From Dimorphilus gyrociliatus (taxonomy: Eukaryota; Annelida; Polychaeta; Dinophilidae): a stretch of 64,000 bases of DNA. The stretch lies in assembly GCA_904063045.1 (NCBI GenBank), contig CAJFCJ010000017.1:620001-684000 (forward strand), in the 5' to 3' direction. Below, piece after piece: positions 60,710 to 64,000 of this stretch. The notes under the pieces are model-generated. The model saw nothing but the letters and a program-made list of their open reading frames with translations. It searched no databases and was not told where the DNA came from. Each line of letters begins with the position of its first letter. Within the stretch, counting starts at the first letter, position 1. The position numbers and the translations under genes are program-made.

Positions 60710-61234
60710 ATGCCTTTTCCTAGTCTACCTGAACTCTTCTTCAAACGACGTTCAAAAGAATTCGAAAAGTCAAATTCAACTGTTACAGATTCTCTATTTA
60801 TGGAATTGGAATATCAAATTAAAAAAATCGAATATCAACAAAGAAATCGACTAAAAGAAGAAAAGCTTAAGAAAGCATCTGCAAACTATAAATGGCTTAT
60901 GACATCGAATTTAAAGCCATACAAATTATCTCAATCCGACAGAGAAGATTTGAAAGGATATTTTAAACAAATTCAACAAAGTGAAAGACAAAGAGTGATA
61001 ATATTATTCAGGAATGGTTTGATACTAGAAAAAGATCCTAAAAACTTAATAAATACAATGAAGTTTTCAATTGAACAAGTGCTAAGAGAAAGACCTAAAG
61101 AAGAAATTATTGGCGTACGCCAACACAAGTATTTATGGAAATTAATGAATTTTATGCCATCTGCAAGAGTTACTCCAACTATCTCTAAAGCAGAGTTAAA
61201 TCAATCTAAATCTTGTGCTAGCTTGAGAATATAA
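60710..61234 (+). CDS. RD3: RD3 homologue, guanylate-cyclase regulator
   Basis: In vertebrate photoreceptors RD3 binds and inhibits retinal membrane guanylate cyclase and escorts it out of the ER; RD3L is a wider-expressed paralogue. Single exon, 174 aa (human RD3 195). Recognition rests on the ordered core: MELEYQIKKIEYQQRNRLKE (coiled helix), NYKWLMTSNLKPYKLSQSDR, the helix with LKGYFKQIQQSERQRVIILF and FRNGLILEKDP, and FSIEQVLRERP. The C-terminal ~45 residues are basic and Ser-rich and not conserved. In an invertebrate the partner would be some membrane guanylate cyclase; a visual role is not implied. The first ATG after the putative leader acceptor was used. Confidence 0.85.
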   Translation: MPFPSLPELFFKRRSKEFEKSNSTVTDSLFMELEYQIKKIEYQQRNRLKEEKLKKASANYKWLMTSNLKPYKLSQSDREDLKGYFKQIQQSERQRVIILFRNGLILEKDPKNLINTMKFSIEQVLRERPKEEIIGVRQHKYLWKLMNFMPSARVTPTISKAELNQSKSCASLRI

Positions 61235-62707
61235 ATACTTATTATTTATATTAAATTATCTTTATATATACCAATTATCAGCGCAAAACCGGTAAATAAG
61301 ATAAGGTAAGACGATGAAAGGCCATTTACCATAAAAAAGAACATTAGTGTGCAAAAACAACTTAAATACACAGACTTATTCACCATGTTAATTAGTTCAA
61401 ACCGAGATTTACATAATTGCAGTTTATGTTACACTATTTGCATGATGATATTGTTATCAAACCCACCCTTTTCCCTCCTCTAATGCCAATTTCTATATTT
61501 ACTTGGTAAATATGTTGTCAAGCCGATGGATTTATTGATGAAGCTGTACAAAATAAAGAAATACACTGTTTTCCAAACTATATTTGATCAATCACTAACA
61601 AACAAGAATAAATAGAGGTTTGGTTATCTAAAAAAGTATAAGTTTATCATACCACTTTAATAAAATGACTTTTAGCGTAAACAAGTACTTATAACAATGA
61701 AAGCGTTAATTGACTAAGTTATTAAATGCTACAACAACAAACTCTGTGTTCCATAAACCAAAATGAATTACCATGGCAATCATCCATACCAATAACAATT
61801 ATTATTACTACTATAACAAAGAGCAATACTATCTAATACATTAGGCTAAAGATTCTTTTTTTATATACAATATTTATGAGCAGACTTACTCAAAAACACA
61901 ATATGTTTATTTGAAATACTCGTAGCTAGGTTTCTCAGTCTTACTCATGTTCCCTATTAGTTCATTAAACATTAATCTTTATTTTAATTAAGCTGGAAGA
62001 AAAGTTTCCTTTAGAATGTCTTCGTTTTCAGGTGATTGTATGTAAATATATTTCTCGAGACAACTTGAATAGGAGTATGTGGAGGACAATAGCAAATAAA
62101 AAAAATTAATTCTGTATATATATATATACAATTTTCTGAATTCTGATCAGATATATTTAAAGTAAATATTTATTGTTGCATTCTACGATCTTGTTCAAAT
62201 TGTTTATCTTCTAGCTTTCGAATTCTGAAACCTGATATAAATAAGAATATTTCGTCCGCTATTCCTTACTCCTATTTTATCGCTCCTCATGAATTGAAAT
62301 ATAAACTTTACATTCGATATCTCTACTCTAGGTATTTTACTCAAATTTTATTATAATTCGTTGTTATCCCTATCGATTTGATAATAATTTAAATAAACTA
62401 CCGATCGGCAAACTTTTTTGGGTCCAAAGTTAAAGGAACAAGATACCAGCAGATGCAATATGATGCATGAGGGTGTTTTAAATATGTTTAATGAACTAGC
62501 GCATATGTGATACAGGCTTGCTGGTACAGGAAGTATATTTATTTAACCCAGAAAGCACAACTTCAGTTCACATTCTGCTTGGGACAGTTGTGAATGGAAA
62601 ATTTCTTTAAGAATCTCTAGTTACTGCAAAGAAATATTCGGAAATTTATACCATTTTCCTCAGCCAAAACTGGATAATCACAAAAATTATCGAACTTTGC
62701 AGATAGA
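61235..62707. other. 1.5-kb noncoding region before the ankyrin gene
   Basis: AT-rich, with an AT run at ~62115-62130 and no recognisable exon, RNA gene or repeat family. Its right end holds the ankyrin-gene leader. Parts may be RD3 3' untranslated sequence. Confidence 0.45.
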
Positions 62708-64000
62708 ATGGGTGTTGCTGCCAGTAAAAGTGAAAAATTATGGGAAGCTTGTGGATATGGAAGAGTGGAACAAGTCAGAGAATTACTGCAATTTTCCGCA
62801 ATCCAAGTAAATTGGGTTTCTTATACTGTAAGTGTATTTTTTTTTATGATCACCTAAAGAGCAAAACACTATTATTCCTTCAATTATCAGCACAATTCAT
62901 GCCCAATACATGCGTGCTGTGCTGCTGCACCAAGTCAGAAGGAAAAAGAGATATTAGAGATGCTTATTGATAAAAGATGTAATGTTAATGCCAAAGACGA
63001 GGTATTATAGCCAACGACTTTTGTTCCGTATCTTTTAAACTCTTTGAATTTCTCATAAGAGAGGTTGTTTAGCACTTCATCATGCTTCTATGAAGGGTCA
63101 TTCTGATTTCATAGCCATTCTTGTTAAAGCCGGTTCGGAAACCGATGTTCAAGATAAGGTTTGTATGCAACATAGATTTATTGTATATAATAGTGATAGG
63201 CTTGTTCTGCTTACAGAATGGATGGACAGCATTAATGACTGCAGCCTATTGGTGCCATCCTCAAACTGTAAAAACTCTACTAGAGTTTGGAAGTGATGTT
63301 CAGTTAAAGAACAGAGAAGGTCGAACAGCTCTACACGAAGCATGTAGAAGTCGTTCTAAAAATGAACATCAAGTCGAAGAAGTGGTTCGGTATATAGTCA
63401 ATTTCGGTGCTCAAGTCGATGATAAAAGTAGTACTGAAGGAGAGGTTTGTTAAAAATAATTGTTCATTAAAAGTGATAAATAAGCCTATCAATATCCCAC
63501 ATACAATTAGGCTGACTTCACACCCTTAATGTGTGCCGCTTATCACGCTCATAACGGTGCTGTTAGGGCTTTAATTGAGGCTAGTTGTGATGTTAACGAG
63601 CAAGGAACAGTAAGATTTTATTTGTATAAAATAATTATCTAGCCACTGGAAAACGAATTTGCTTTTACTTAGAATGGATGGACTGCGCTCCACTGGGCCG
63701 CTGACAAGGGTCACAAGGATATTATTCTACAACTTCTTCAAGCTGGGATAAATACCCAACTAACCGGCAAGGTATACTTCATGATTAATGAAGCCTTGTA
63801 TATTTTTTTTCTCTTGCTTCTGAAAAAGACAATTTACGAGTCTTCTATTTGCAGTTAAACGAAAGGGCAGAAGACCGAACAGAAGACGAAGATATAAAGA
63901 GTCTAATAAGGAATTTTAAATATACACCTACTGTCCCTAAAATATGCGTTACTGGTCAAACAAATGATGCAAGAGGGAGGACAAGAGTAGAAGATTTAAA
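62708..64000 (+). CDS. Ankyrin-repeat protein, N-terminal part (runs off the window)
   Basis: Partial gene; the 3' end lies beyond 64000. Exons seen: 62708-62827, 62891-63001, 63060-63158, 63217-63444, 63511-63609, 63673-63771 and 63855 onward, all in phase 0. The start MGVAASKSEK has Gly2 and Ser6, a good N-myristoylation signal, so membrane attachment is likely. At least six ankyrin repeats follow (e.g. RGCLALHHASMKGHSDF, NGWTALMTAAYWCHP, EGRTALHEACRS, ADFTPLMCAAYHAHNGAV, NGWTALHWAADKGHKD). After the repeats a polar segment begins (LNERAEDRTEDEDIKSL). I do not recognise the family from this portion; ankyrin scaffolds and ankyrin-bearing ubiquitin ligases are both possible. Confidence 0.85.

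Noticed and set aside
1-64000. CRISPR arrays, operons, insertion sequences, transposons, tRNA or rRNA genes
   Set aside because: No spaced direct repeats, transposase motifs, terminal inverted repeats or convincing cloverleaf/B-box sequences were seen by eye. A tRNAscan and repeat-library search would be decisive.

Overview
This is an ordinary nuclear window from a small-genome animal. The DNA is AT-rich. Coding regions are split by GT-AG introns, most of them only about 50-70 nt long, and genes lie close together on both strands. The protein set is metazoan: motile-cilium coiled-coil protein CCDC40, centriole protein C2CD3, penta-EF-hand calpain, MESD, CDT1, RNF19-type RBR ligase, an RD3 homologue and a CD36-family receptor. 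Compact introns and the invertebrate-style calpain fit a compact lophotrochozoan or annelid-like genome (inference; I cannot fix the species). I see no bacterial genes, CRISPR array, rRNA, convincing tRNA, virus or recognisable transposon.

Layout. 1-11 kb: MESD (+), CCDC40 (+), a two-CUB/trypsin secreted protease (-) and an SLC9B/NHA cation-proton antiporter (-). 11-23 kb: VPS45 (+), an intronless leucine-rich-repeat membrane protein (+), CDT1 (+) and a 16-exon coiled-coil protein (+). 23-31 kb: SMNDC1 (-), an RNF19-type RBR ligase (+), TRMT5 (+) and mitochondrial IF-3 (-). 32-42 kb: a 26-exon C2CD3 (-). 42-48 kb: a classical calpain (-). 49-58 kb: TMEM177 (-), a short BOD1L-like Shg1 protein (+), PDCD2 (-), ATG12 (+) and an Aa_trans amino-acid transporter (+). 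58-64 kb: a CD36/SCARB receptor (-), RD3 (+) and the 5' part of an ankyrin-repeat protein running off the right edge (+).

Most genes are unrelated housekeeping or cell-biology genes. Five adjacent pairs are head-to-head with 300-600 bp between start codons (NHA/VPS45, SMNDC1/RNF19, TMEM177/BOD1L, PDCD2/ATG12, SCARB/RD3), which suggests shared promoters. Exon models were built by hand from splice signals, reading phase and remembered family sequences. Phase was checked for every join, but individual boundaries may be off by a base or an alternative site.

The points most worth checking are a GC-AG intron in ATG12, a protease activation site with Ser instead of Arg/Lys at P1, a Ser-Arg-Pro repeat domain fused to CCDC40, a 6-nt microexon candidate in calpain, CTCF-core-like and TISU-like ATGGCG elements around starts, an over-represented TAGGCCTA palindrome, and a tetranucleotide repeat forming a splice-acceptor tract in C2CD3. 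I did not find evidence for an undescribed multi-gene system.
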